DNA of 64,000 bases, taken from assembly GCA_028753945.1 (NCBI GenBank), contig JAPNXP010000009.1, positions 4,154,001 through 4,218,000 on the forward strand, read 5' to 3'. Source of the stretch: Hexactinellida sp. DTS-2022. Taxonomy: Eukaryota > Porifera > Hexactinellida. The notes beneath the pieces are model-generated. The model searched no databases, was not told where the DNA came from, and was given only the letters and a program-made list of their open reading frames with translations. Below, one piece after another: positions 43,290 through 53,689 of the stretch; the first letter of the stretch is position 1, and each line of letters opens with the position of its first letter. The position numbers and the translations under genes are program-made.

Positions 43290-43544
43290 ATTCTGACCAG
43301 TGGGTAGCTTCAATTTTGATTTGATGGTTGTGATCTTCTTCAGCCTCTTCTTTGCTGGCATCTCAGTTCTGAAACAATAAAAAATCTTTTACTCTAATGA
43401 ATGATTCAATCCCTATTAACACTTTATTTTTATATTGATATCATTAATTAGTTTTTGTTATTATTTATTTGTTATTCTTATATGATCGAAACTCAACTTG
43501 GATAAACCTATTCCTAATAAATACTTACCTAATGGACTAAATTT

Positions 43545-43745
43545 TGTTGAGGGCAGCTTCTCTCACTTTAAAATCATCAGACTTCATCATGGAGTACAGC
43601 ATATTCTTGGGCATTAAGGTAAAAGCATTTTATTTAAGGTTCTTGAAAGCCATACTCTGGATTTCTTTAGACTGCTGCTTGATCCTTTGTATCATGTTGA
43701 AGATGTACAGTGCTGAATGTGGAATTTGCTATCCGTTTTGATCTC
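43545..43745 (-). pseudogene. 'CHSQ.VER'-family protein, middle fragment
   Basis: The minus strand reads AKNMLYSMMKSDDFKVREAA then LNKI. This matches the block 'N.LL.AML.DER..IRELA..RI' I recall from the same uncharacterised family, placed between the Cys-rich N-terminus and the 'CHSQ' C-terminus. Upstream in another frame is IQRIKQQSKEIQSMAFKNLK. Confidence 0.4.
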
Positions 43746-44361
43746 AAACCAACTGACTGCATACAATTGTACAATGAACTTGATGACATTGTGAAGCTGA
43801 TCGTGTAATTCTGGAGGGAAAGCTTCTCTGGTCCATAGATACATCAATCTAATTGACAAAGTCAACCATCTTGCATGGTTTAATGATCCAATTTTCAGGC
43901 AGCAAATCTTCTGTGCGACTTTACCTGCCCTAAATCTTCTGTGCGACTTTGTAAAGAAGTATCTTGATTATATGTAGAGGCGAAAGTAAAACTACTTCCT
44001 GCTGCTTTTGAATCTGCTCCGTAGTCTTTCTCATTCGGCTGCAGTCCACCGGCATCTCTTTACATCACTTTGGTCTACAGATCCTAGTTAAAGAGCCCAT
44101 GGGTCCTATTTGCCCTCTGATCTCTCAAGTATTCCCTGTCTTGTTTAGGAACCTGTATCAAAGTATGTGTAAATTCAATCACGGATTTAATATAGGGAGA
44201 TAAGTCCTGAAAAATTATTAATTTATATAACCAGGGAAAGGAAGATTAGGAGATAAAATGTGGATATTTTAGAATTACAAGCATATAATTTCCTTCCAAC
44301 TTAATTACAAGTTACCTACGTAGTTGCATAAAGTAAAGACAGAAACTAAAAATATATATCA

Positions 44362-44845
44362 TTACTTTTTTCTGGGAGGACAAGTGCAGATTATGTGCGT
44401 TTTTTGACAATTTTCTTCATTGAACTTCACAGAATTGGCGTCACAGCTACGAACAGAAAACTTACAGGTGCAAGCAGAAATGTCAAACAGTTTATCCAAC
44501 TCTTCCACAAGATACTGCTCCTGGGCTGTTGAAAGAGATTTCCTGTTAATCTCTTTTGCTTTATTGAAGCACATTTTATCAACCATTTTAACTACATAAT
44601 AGTCTTCATATAGGGGCAACCGTAGGTTCACTGCCTGCCAGATCTCATTCACATCCTTTGCTATCGCTTTAGAAATATCATCGTATTTCAAGTCCGGGTG
44701 GCTGTTTTGGAGAAAATAACTGTACTGAATAACTTGACGGTGGGTTAGAGGCTCTGTTTTATTCAAAATGGAAGGTGGCCACAAAACCTTTTTGCACTAT
44801 CACTTCGCGTTAACACTGCACTAACTGCAGACTTGCGTTTTCTAC
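44362..44845 (-). pseudogene. 'CHSQ.VER'-family protein, N-terminal part
   Basis: It starts MGRKRKSAVSAVLTRSDSAK near 44845, shifts frame, then runs through LTHRQVIQYSYFLQNSHPDL and SLSTAQEQYLVEELDKLFDI to SACTCKFSVRSC and CTCPPRKK. The 'KLFDI.AC.C.....C' block followed by Cys-rich spacing resembles, from memory, the N-terminal region of an uncharacterised invertebrate family. I know of no assigned function. The following exons expected of that family lie further left on the same strand. Confidence 0.45.
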
Positions 44846-45095
44846 CCATTTTTAGGTAATATCTGAAATATATACTGCTGAAATTTATAAGATAAGTATA
44901 ATGATCTTAATCAACTTTATAGAATGAGGCATTAAGTTTTACAATTAATTGGAAAATCTTTCAATCCTTTTCTTCAAAAACCAGTAAAGCTATGAATCTG
45001 AATTTTCTTGTGAGTTTTTATCCTATTAAGTCCAAACTATCTAGACTAGTCCAAGATCAACGTTCCAAAATCGACCTACCCTAGACTAGTGCCCT

Positions 45096-45675
45096 GTATA
45101 TATAAACTAATACCACAGACTCATCAGTTATTTGGGATCATTAAATACTGCAACCAATATCTCATTCATAGCGCCATTATGAGAACTTGTATGTGCAATA
45201 ACAAATGTGCACAATGTTGGATTTCTGGAGTATAAGTGTGCACAAGAAGTTCCACGGTACGTGGTATACCGATGGTATAATTAATTATACCAAATTAGGA
45301 ACTGTTCGGTATAATATTCTAAACTTCCATTACACATTTAATATACCTACATCTATACTACCCTAAATACTCGAAATATACGTGGTATATTGTGCTATAA
45401 TATTGGTATAATCTAGGTGTAATCAAGGTAAATTCAATAAATATTAAGCAAAAGGTGAAATAGAGAAACTAGACACTAATTTGGTATAATTGGTTATACC
45501 TAATTATACCATCGGTATACCACGTACCGTGACAAGAACCAGGTATCCTTGCATTGTGATCAAGTCTACCAATGAGATAATGACCAGGGATATTAAACTT
45601 AGCAGTGGATAAAGTAATTGTCTCATGCAAGATTAATAGTACTTTGGATTGTACTATAAGTGGATCTGAAGTCAA
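45096..45675 (-). pseudogene. EEP-type endonuclease, N-terminal part
   Basis: The minus strand reads IVQSKVLLILHETITLSTAK, FNIPGHYLIGRLDHNARIPG, then after a MITE (45253-45531) TSCAHLYSRNPTLCTF and ESVVLVYIYR. The sequence 'ET..L....F.IPGH.LI..DR..R.GG' and the later 'VYIYR(P)' are the N-terminal landmarks of apurinic-like endonuclease domains. Joined with 40738-40499 it spans most of the fold. It could derive from a LINE or from a Helentron; the OTU fragment downstream favours a Helentron-like source. Confidence 0.5.
45253..45531. mobile_element. Palindromic MITE (279 bp), GGTATAC family
   Basis: Ends CACGGTACGTGGTATACCGA and the exact reverse complement. The interior repeats GGTATAAT. ACAAGAA occurs just outside both ends (45242-45248 and 45532-45538; four extra bases on the left). 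It interrupts the endonuclease fragment. Confidence 0.75.
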
Positions 45676-46099
45676 GTCTTCCCAGTGATATCATATATAA
45701 TTAGTACAATTAACGAAAATTATGTACATATATATGTATATGAATTGTTACCATCTCGCCTACTCCCAGTTTGCCTACTAATATCAGATCAATGTCATTT
45801 CAACTACGGGTCTTATTGAGTAAAACTATCTTTGAAATGCTAGAGTTTAATAGGAAGGTATAATTAAGAGGAAAAAAGGGAATGTAGGAAATAAAAACTA
45901 AATAGGACAGATGAAAGGAGGAAGAAGAAATGATCACTGTTATCAAACTCATCTTCAGTAGTTGTTAACAGCGAGATCCACGTAAATAATTGCTTAGGGT
46001 TATTCTAATTTCCATGAGCTGTTCATAAATTTTATGGATTTTATTATCTTTTTGTATCTCTTTCCTGGCACTCCTACGTAGGAGGTTGAGCACCAGTTG

Positions 46100-46430
46100 C
46101 CAACTATGCAATACTCACCTCTGTATAAAGTTGCTCTTGTTTAAATGCTTCGACAATTTCGAATACGTTGAGGAGGGATTTTCTTATTATTTTCTTCAAT
46201 TTGTTATGCCATCTTTCAAAGGTTATTATTTGTCCTTGGGGAGTGTCCAAATACATTCCATAACATGGATGGAAACTGACCAACTAACCAAGTATCTTCA
46301 AAATATTTAATAAATTCATTCAAGTTAGTTTGGTCAGGAGCCATCATTTTTAATACATTGCCAGCCAAGTCGAAAAATTTCCTCCGGGATGAAGGCAAGG
46401 GCTGCTTTCTGTCGAATAAATTGGTTGATA
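46100..46430 (-). pseudogene. FLYWCH-MULE transposase C-terminal fragment
   Basis: The minus strand reads KYFEDTWLVGQFPSMLWNVF, GHSPRTNNNL, then in the next frame ERWHNKLKKIIRKSLLNVFE. 'RTNN..E.WHN' is the Glu block of the MULE catalytic triad, as in 53100-53150. Only the last third of the protein remains, with one frame change. Confidence 0.6.
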
Positions 46431-46459
46431 TTTGAATCTTCTCTGTAAGCAGTTTAAAG

Positions 46460-47210
46460 GCCCAGCGAATTAATTATTCGATTAAGGGCCTGGGTAAAAT
46501 GAAAAAACACCCCCTCACTGTAGTTGCAGGGAATGCAAGCTGAACGATGTTGCAGTGCAAATGCATGGAGTGAGTATATACAACACACTACTCGTTTATC
46601 CTAGTAAGCTGATATTTTCAATCCTATAAGGAGTGTATACATTGCCGGCGTCACGTGTTATGAGGTGTGGGTGTAGTGTGTGTCCACTGTATAGTCTAGT
46701 GGGTGTCACCGCTTCATTTCCTTGAGGCAGTGGGTGTCCGGACACCCCGGTGGCGCCGGCCCTGATTATATGTAAGCTATTTTAAGACTACTAGTGCTCT
46801 AAATATTAGGCTTGTGAGGACTGATTGTTTTTGAAATTCCATATTTAAGCTCCCATAGAGAATAATATAGTACTGAAAGTCTTGAAAAATTGAAAAAGAG
46901 CACAGTTCTAATTTTTGGTCTATTCCATTCTAACATGTCCCCTTGAGTTCCACTACTAGGGTGCTAATACAGGGGCGGCACGTTCTTTAGAAAAGTGGTA
47001 CGGCGGAGGTTTACTGCTATTGAATGATGTGTCCGGCGACACCGCACCAGGCATTTGAGTGAGGTTCGGCGATTAGTAATTCATTAATTGGATAAATTAT
47101 CAATTTATTCTTTAATTTCGAACAGATAGACGTTGTACAGCTAAACTGGCCGTCCTGAAAAGTGGTACGGCGCTCGCCGCACCAGCCGTACCGGGTGTGC
47201 CGCTTCTATT
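46460..47210. mobile_element. Fragments of two GC-rich hAT-like elements
   Basis: The end at 46754, reverse strand, reads CAGGGCCGGCGCCACCGGGG; no matching left end was found. 46977-47195 has ends CAGGGGCGGCAC and, reverse strand, AGCGGCACACCCGGTACGG, with 'AAAGTGGTACGGCG' in both halves. No duplication is resolved for either. Confidence 0.5.
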
Positions 47211-47489
47211 AAATATCAAAAAGTCAAATTTTTCATCGGAATTGCTCGATTTTAGAAAAAACGGACCGTTTACCCACATTTGAGCCACTTTTTTGCTCCC
47301 AAGGGCCCCAGTTTATATATCAAGGACGAATCCGGACAATCGGAACTATAACAGGTCTTAGTTTACTTATTTTAGTGCTATATTCCAAATCTCAGCGATA
47401 TAAGTTCAGAAAGTTCCCCAGAACTAAGCTTTAAAAATTGTGGCATGCTATAATTAGATATGGTGGTTTTAAGGAATTAAGGAATTAAG

Positions 47490-48031
47490 TGCTAATTATC
47501 TTATCATCTCAAAGATTATTTGTGTTTAGGCCTAGAAAATGTATTATCAATGAATATGAAGTTACCTATTGCGGATAGATCAGTACTAGCATAGTTTACA
47601 TAATATCGATAGTTTTTGAGTTATGGCTCATTTTAATAAAATTCCATTTCTCTGGCAACCGAGGAATGGGTCAAAATTCCATTTATAATTTTGATATACT
47701 TCATCTAAATAGTTATGGGCATCATCATGTTCCAATTTTGAACATTTATAACGCGTCTAATTATGTAAAAAGCAGGCTATAAAAACAAGATAATACCCAC
47801 CAAAAATAGCGATTACGTAATCAAATGATGACATAACTCAATTCTAAGGGTGCTATGTATACCTTGATACCATGTTCGGATGTTCCTATATAGTTATAGA
47901 ACATTTATGAGGTCACTACTAGTTATTAAGATAACGATAAATAACCTATTTATCAATAGCCTTCCTTTAATCCTTGGTCCAGTTTCACAAAGTTGGTGCA
48001 TAGGCCTTATATAACGTAGGTCACGGTCACA
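47490..48031. repeat. Single arm of the GTGACCTACG foldback family
   Basis: It matches the right arm of 48709-49780 along its length ('TTACCTATTGCGGATAGAT', 'ACCGAGGAATGGGT', 'TAACGCGT', 'CATATAGTTA'-like blocks) and ends ACGTAGGTCACGG. The partner arm is absent. Confidence 0.75.
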
Positions 48032-48354
48032 TTTACACTACCATATATGGCAATGTCGAAAACGGTGCGTTCTAGACTCATAAAATGTATTATTTACATA
48101 TGGGAAACCATGTGTGCTGATCATTTTTCATTAGTGCAACTTTAATTTATCTCTTTTCCTCTCTGAGTTACAAATTAGTTAAGAATCCGTACCCTAAGAT
48201 TGCCGAAGGGCTATAACTTTTGCAATATCTACTTTTTACAAAAAAATTGTTGAGTTTTGCAAAAATTTGCTCAGACTAACATGTGTCTGAGTATTGAAAC
48301 AATGTTATCACAATTACTAGTTAATAAACTCCCTATATACAACTTCCCATTCGC

Positions 48355-48530
48355 CCATAATACCTTCTTCATGTCTAACTTTAACTGATTCCGAGTTTTC
48401 AACATTTTACCATATATGGAAAGGTGTGAAAACCGCAAAACTAAAAAACCAGATATATTTGAGATATGCCAATACGACCAATGGCATCCCCATATAACAA
48501 TAATACATTTAATATAAATACACTTAATAG
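48355..48530. repeat. Degenerate arm related to the 6231-7524 foldback
   Basis: Shares 'ACCATATATGGAAAGGTGTG', then 'CCAATACGACC.', in the same order as the right arm of that foldback. Confidence 0.6.
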
Positions 48531-48708
48531 TTCTAGAGATAACAATGGACCCGAGTTTGAAGACCTAAGTTTGAAGACCCGAGTTTGAGAGTCGACAGTC
48601 CATAGTATTAAGTAGTCTTGGTATGAATATTGATTGTGGTTACAGAAACCTAAGGGACAAGCTTCTACTTTTACATCCTATTCGACACAGTTTAATAATT
48701 ACTCCAAC

Positions 48709-49780
48709 CGTGACCTACGTTATAACAAGGCCTATTCAGTGTTATCAAAATGTGGACTATTGATACTGTCGAAGGCCATTGTAAAATAGAGGGCACTTCT
48801 TTATCTCAATTATTAGTAATGGTAGACCTGAATATGTTTTGTAACTATATGGGAACATCCGAATATGATATATAGAACCTTTCAGAATTGAAATAAGTCA
48901 TCATTTGATGACGTAATCGTCAATTTTCGTTCGAATTATCATGTTTTTAAAGCCCTGTTCTAACACAGTTAAACGCGTTATATATGCTCAACATTGGTAC
49001 ATGATGATACCCAGACCTGGTTAAATAAAATATATCAAAATTATAATACGAATGTTAACACATTCCTCGGTTGTCAGGCAAATGTATAATTTCTAAAATG
49101 AGCCATAACACCAAAACTATAATTGTTATGTAAACTAGACTACGCCTATCTATCCGCAATAGGTGACCTCCTATTCATCGATAGTACATTTTATATGCCT
49201 TACTTTGATACTTTTTGAGTTTATGAGATAATTAACTCGTATTCCGTAAATGGTACTGAGCTCATAAACTCAAAAAGTATCAAAGTAAAGCATAGAAAAT
49301 GTAGTATGGATGAATAGGAAGTTACCTATTGCGGATAGATGAGACGCAGTCTAGTTTACATAACAATTATAGTTTTGGTGTTATGGCTCATTTTAGGAAA
49401 TATACATTTGCCTAACAACCGAGGAATGGGTTAACATTCCTATTATAATTTTGATGTATTTTATTTAACCAGGTCTGGGTATCATCATGTACCAATGTTG
49501 AACATATATAACGCGTTTAACTGTGTTAAAACAGGGCTTTAAAAATATGATAATTCGAACGAAAATTGACGATTACGTCATCAAATGATGACATATTTCA
49601 ATTCTGAAAGGTTCTATATATCATATTCGGATGTTCCCATATAGTTACAAAACATATTCAGGTCTACCATTACTAATAATTGAGATAAAGAAGTGCCCTC
49701 TATTTTACAATGGCCTTCGACAGTATCCATAGTCCACATTTTGATAACACTGAATAGGCCTTATTATAACGTAGGTCACG
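48709..49780. mobile_element. P-like foldback (1072 bp), near-perfect palindrome
   Basis: Starts CGTGACCTACGTTATAACAA and ends with the reverse complement. The arms pair over ~520 bp with a loop of about 30 bp near 49240. 7-bp duplication CTCCAAC at 48702-48708 and 49781-49787. The TIR reads like the P-type ends at 10246 and 395 (C.T...CCTAC...TATA.AAGGCC). Other arms: 47490-48031 and 56800-57400. Confidence 0.85.
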
Positions 49781-50127
49781 CTCCAACTTATATTTTATTT
49801 ATTCTTAATAAAGTAATGTATTCATTACTATTTTCCGTTGTCGGAAAATTCGTCGCCAGAAAATTGGTCGCGGAAAATCAGTCGCTTGGAAAATTCGTCT
49901 CCGGAAAATTCGTTGCCGAAAAATTCGTCTCCGAAAAATTGGTCGTCGGAAGATTCGTTGCAGAAGATTTCTCGGAATCTAATAGCACATCCAAATGAAA
50001 ACACAAGATATTTTTCTTTTGCCACCATTGGGCATTGTCTATCACGTATAATATATAGGCTTCCTTTTATATCATTGATTTGCTGTTTATTAAAAGTGTC
50101 AAGTGACGTGGTTAGAAGGGTATAAAT

Positions 50128-51923
50128 CATAGACTCCTTAAGTAAAGGACTGGAACGTCGCGATCTCGGGGGTTTTAACTTGAGTCTGAGAGGTTCCAAT
50201 TATTAAAGTTATAAAGCATTAAGTGTCCGTCTCCAAATGTGATTTTTGGCATATAGGGGTAACTTTTGGCACCCGTCAACAATTTGAGGTTTTCACTCAA
50301 AATTTCTCACACCTCGAAAAGTTATGACGTCATTGTCACATTTCGAGAACCCTGAAAAGTCACTTAATCGTACATAATTCGCGCACTCTAAGAGATAAAA
50401 ATCTGAAAATTTAATAGAACATGCACATTAATGATGCGGACGATTTGGTCACACCAGATTATCGATATGCTAACTCATTATCACATGATGACGTCATCAC
50501 TAAATTTCACATTTTTAAATTTGACTATTTAGGCCTATTTACACTTTATAATCAATGTTAGAAGTGTATAAACCACACACCAACCTCGAAGCAGTTAGTG
50601 TGTGGTTGGGTTCTGCCGCAAAGCGACCTAGCAAGCGAGGCGCCCTAGTCTATATAGATAGACTGTTGCATCAATCTATATAGATACTAGCGTGCTTGGC
50701 GGCAGAACCCAACCACACACCAACTGCTTCGAGGTTGGTGTGTGGTTTATACACTTCTAACATTGATTATAAAGCGTAAATAGGGGAAGCATGCATTCTA
50801 CCAACAAAATTCATTCAAATTACCAACAAATTTGTGAATGTCATTATACCAACAATTGTTGTCAATTTACCAACAACTGTTGTCATTTTACCAGCAACTG
50901 TTGTCAATTTACCAACAATAGAAAATCTATTGTGTTCTATAGTTGGTGAACTACCGGTATCAATTTACCAACCATGTTGTCAATTTACCAACAACTGTTG
51001 TCAATTTACCAACAATAGAAAATCTATTGTGGAAAATTTATTATATCTACTCCCAGGCCCCTTAATCGTCTTACAAATGCCCCCAGTAACGAACTGAAAA
51101 CGCGAACTTTTAATTGACTTTATTGCATATTGGTGAAATCCCCAGTCATCAGGACAATGTCTCATTGGAAAACCAAACCTTTTAAATTGACTATTATTGA
51201 GTATAAGTTAAAACCCCAGTCGTCTGAACAGTCTCCCATTTATTCGATTGTAATTATATAAAAATTATTCATTTGACGGGTAGGCGGAAAACATAAAACT
51301 AAATGGGGAAAACATGTTACTAAATTGAGTACACTTGTTGGTATAACGACAACAGTTGTTGCTAAATTGACAACTGATGTTTTACCAACAATAGAGCACA
51401 ATAGATGTTATATTGTTGGTAAAATGACAACATGTGTTGGTATAATGACAGTCACAAATTTGTTGGTAATTTTCCTGAATTTTGTTGGTAAAATGCAGCA
51501 TTCCCGTAAATAGGCCTAAATAGTCAAATTTAAAAATGTGAAATTTTAGTGATGACGTCATCATGTGATAATGAGTTAGCATATCGATAATCTGGTGTGA
51601 CCAAAGTGTCCGCATCATTAACGTGCATGTTCTATTAAATTTTCAGATTTTTATCTCTTAGAGTGCGCGAATTATGTGCGATTAAGTGACTTTTCAGGGT
51701 TCTCGAAATGTGACAATGACGTCATAACTTTTCGAGGTGTGAGAAATTTAGAGTGAAAACCTCAAATTGTTGACGGGTGCCGAAAGTTACCCCTATATGC
51801 CAAAAATCACATTTGGAGACCGGAAACCTAATGCTTTATCAATTTTTATAATTGGAGCCTCTCAGACTCAAGTTAAAACCCCTGAGATCGCGACGTTCCA
51901 GTCCTTTACTTAAGGAGTCTATG
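50128..51923. mobile_element. P-like foldback (1796 bp) nested in the MULE
   Basis: Ends CATAGACTCCTTAAGTAAAG, and GGACTGGAACGTCGCGA follows. The opposite end is its exact complement. 8-bp duplication GTATAAAT at 50120-50127 and 51924-51931. Arms of about 400 bp are followed by CAACAATTGTTG-type sub-arrays (50830-51030 and 51330-51480). The left arm carries an extra 240-bp hairpin (50530-50780). The terminal 30 bp closely match the P-like element at 395. Confidence 0.88.
50530..50785. repeat. Large hairpin inside the foldback left arm
   Basis: ACTTTATAATCAATGTTAGA ... AACCACACACCAAC ... GGGTTCTGCCGC pairs with its complement ending GATTATAAAG. The right arm of the foldback lacks it, so it arrived later. 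The boundary sequences CTATTTAC and GTAAATAG are inverted, not direct, repeats. Confidence 0.8.
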
Positions 51924-51969
51924 GTATAAATACAACTTAGCTAAAATAGCTACATATAACTATTGTTAA

Positions 51970-53387
51970 ATGGCTACACCTTTTCCCGGAATTATTGACA
52001 AAATTAAGAGCGAAAGAAATAAGGATAAAGCAAGTACACAAGGATTTCTTATTACTCTAAATCGGTTCGTGAATGGCAGAGAATATTGGGTTTGTGAAAA
52101 GCGTGGAACTTGCAAAGCACGGTTACAAACTATGAATGACAACATTATTAAACCAGCAAACCCCTCAGATATACTAAGTCAACATTCTCACGGGCCTGAC
52201 ATAGCTAGGGTTGAAATGTTGAAAGGTTACAATGATCTTAAAATTGCAGCTCGAAATTCTGAAGTAAGCACAAGGAATCTTCTATCCATTTCAGTTGTAA
52301 ACTTTACTACTGAAAGTATTAACAAGTTGCCCAAACTAGATTCTGTAAAGAGAACGATAAGGAATTACAAAAGCATACACGAAGAAAATGTAGGTAATCC
52401 GTCCTCTTGCGCTGATATAATAATTCCAAATATGTGTAAGTCAACTTTGAGAGGGGAGAGTTTCTTGCTATCTGATTCAGGAGTGGGTGATACAAATAGA
52501 CTAATACTTTTTGCAACTGCAAACTTTTTATCTATACTAAAAGAAAGTCCCAACTGGTATTGCGATGGAACTTTTGAAGTATGTCCAGAACAATTCTTCC
52601 AAATATACACTATTCACGCAGAGAAAGATGGAAACGTTTTCCCTTGCGTCTATGGTTTGCTCAGATCTAAGAATGAGCTAACTTATGATCGAATGTTTAA
52701 CAAACTGGTGGAACTAGAGCCAGAATTGAATCCATCATCAATTATGGCTGACTTTGAAAAAGCAGCCATTAATTCATTAGAGAAGAATATCATTGCTTGT
52801 GTTTAGGTTGTTTTTTCCATTTATCCCAAAGCATTTACAGGAGAATACAAGCAAGTGGATTGACAACAAATTACCAACAAGATAGGGACTTTGCTCTTAA
52901 ACTGAAAATGTTACCCTGTTTAGCTTTTGTCCCAGAAATTGATGTCATCGACTGTTTCAATATTTTAATAGAAGAGTACCCTCATTCAGCTCTTAGTGTT
53001 GCTAAATACTTTGAAGATACTTATATTGGAAAAAGACTACCAGATCATAGCCGACGATTACCTCCTTATCCAATAAGAATGTGGAACATGCACACGAGGG
53101 TAATTAACAGAATGGCTCGCACAAATAACTCAGTAGAGGGATGGCATAATGCCTTAACTTCTGGAATAGGTCATCCGCATCCAACCTTTGTCAAATTAGT
53201 AAAATACATACAGAGAGAACAATCACTTCAGGAAGCAAAGTATGCTAAGTGAGAAGGAGGCTCAAATAAAGTAACTTCAAAAATGACCATCGAACGGGAT
53301 AAAAGAATTTACAACATCGTTGTGGACTATGAAAATCGGGATACTCTCGAATACTTAAGAGGGATAGCCTATAATATTAACTACTAA
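51970..53387 (+). pseudogene. FLYWCH-MULE transposase, nearly intact
   Basis: ATG 51970. A degenerate FLYWCH finger covers residues ~20-75 (FVNGREYWVCEKRGTCKARL ... SQHSHGPDI). The catalytic core has the first Asp in NWYCDGTFEVCPEQFFQIYT, the second in SSIMADFEKAAINSLEKN, and, after a one-base shift at about 52800, CLGCFFHLSQSIYRRIQASG (the GC.FHL.Q helix). The Glu is in RTNNSVEGWHNALTSGIGHP. So the D-D-E set and the C/H helix are all present. A TGA at 53250 is followed by another 45 open codons (KMTIERDKRIYNIVVDYENR). Only the frameshift and that stop separate it from an open gene, so it died recently compared with the other transposases here. No RING domain is present, unlike 27346-29490. 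Confidence 0.85.
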
Positions 53388-53589
53388 TTTCAAGATAAAG
53401 TCAATATTTTCCATTTATCCCAGTACTTAATATTCACATTCATAGTTGTATTTTCTAATAATCCCAGTACTTAATCTTCACATTCATAGTCGTATTTTCT
53501 ATTAATTTGTGTTCTCCATTAAAAAACATGTATCCTTTTGGAATTATGATTGATAATTTAGTGTAATTTGATGTACTTGTATAGCTATC

Positions 53590-53685
53590 TTCCAAGCGAC
53601 TAATTTTCCCAATACGAATTTTCCGGAGACGAATTTTCCAAGCGACTAATTTTCCGCGACCAATTTTCCAGCGACGAATTTTCCG
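53590..53685. repeat. Right tandem-repeat TIR of the MULE
   Basis: CCAAGCGACTAATTTTCC and GGAGACGAATTTTCC units, inverted relative to 49841-49972. Confidence 0.85.
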
Positions 53686-53689
53686 CCAT

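Larger units (their letters stand above)
41086..43370 (-). pseudogene. 'CHSQ.VER'-family protein, C-terminal part split by a hAT MITE
   Basis: Exon start near 43370 after TTTATTGTTTCAG (acceptor on the minus strand): AKKRLKKITTIKSKLKLPTG, then QN. The 1975-bp MITE interrupts (41315-43289). It resumes SELINLSQIGICEPALTENF, then LQDALLNRSKLEFPELPSHS, then QSVERAVNLTSEASKIVYGF, ESRHKHIRPKL-stop. The signature '(P)CHSQ.VER.V.LV.EAS..V.G...R...I...L' is what I use to name the family; here Cys is replaced by Ser. No DDE triad is obvious. Confidence 0.5.
40741..45095 (-). mobile_element. TIR-bounded element carrying 'CHSQ.VER'-family gene pieces
   Basis: Right end on the reverse strand: CAGGGCACTAGTCTAGGGTA, then GGTCGATTTTGG. 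Left end: GTCTAGGGTAGGTAGATTTT. Both then carry GGACTAGTCTAGATAGTT(T)GG about 45 bp inside, giving ~85-bp imperfect TIRs with sub-terminal repeats of ACTAGTCTAG. It splits the endonuclease domain, so it is an insertion. All coding fragments inside (44840-44362, ~43745-43545, ~43360-43290 plus 41314-41086) are on the minus strand and belong to one protein family. The flanking duplication is unclear; the left flank holds a 22-bp local repeat. Confidence 0.65.
49841..53685 (+). mobile_element. MULE transposon with 14-bp tandem-repeat TIRs
   Basis: The left TIR (49841 to about 49972) and right TIR (about 53590-53685) are inverted and built of units such as GGAAAATTCGTCGCC, with variants (TTGGTCGC, CAGTCGCTT). 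The order of variants is the same from the outside in on both ends for about six units. Flanks carry similar CTATTTTC-type sequence, but no exact duplication. It contains the FLYWCH-MULE gene at 51970-53387 and a nested P-like foldback (50128-51923). A minus-strand coding-like frame, 50199 to about 49975, lies in the left end (KQQINDIKGSLYIIRDRQCP) and I cannot identify it. Confidence 0.8.

Noticed and set aside
49693..49998. Frame rich in 'GKFVAEKFV' repeats
   Set aside because: It arises from the 14-bp tandem units of the MULE TIR read through in frame; the opposite strand gives similar repeats.
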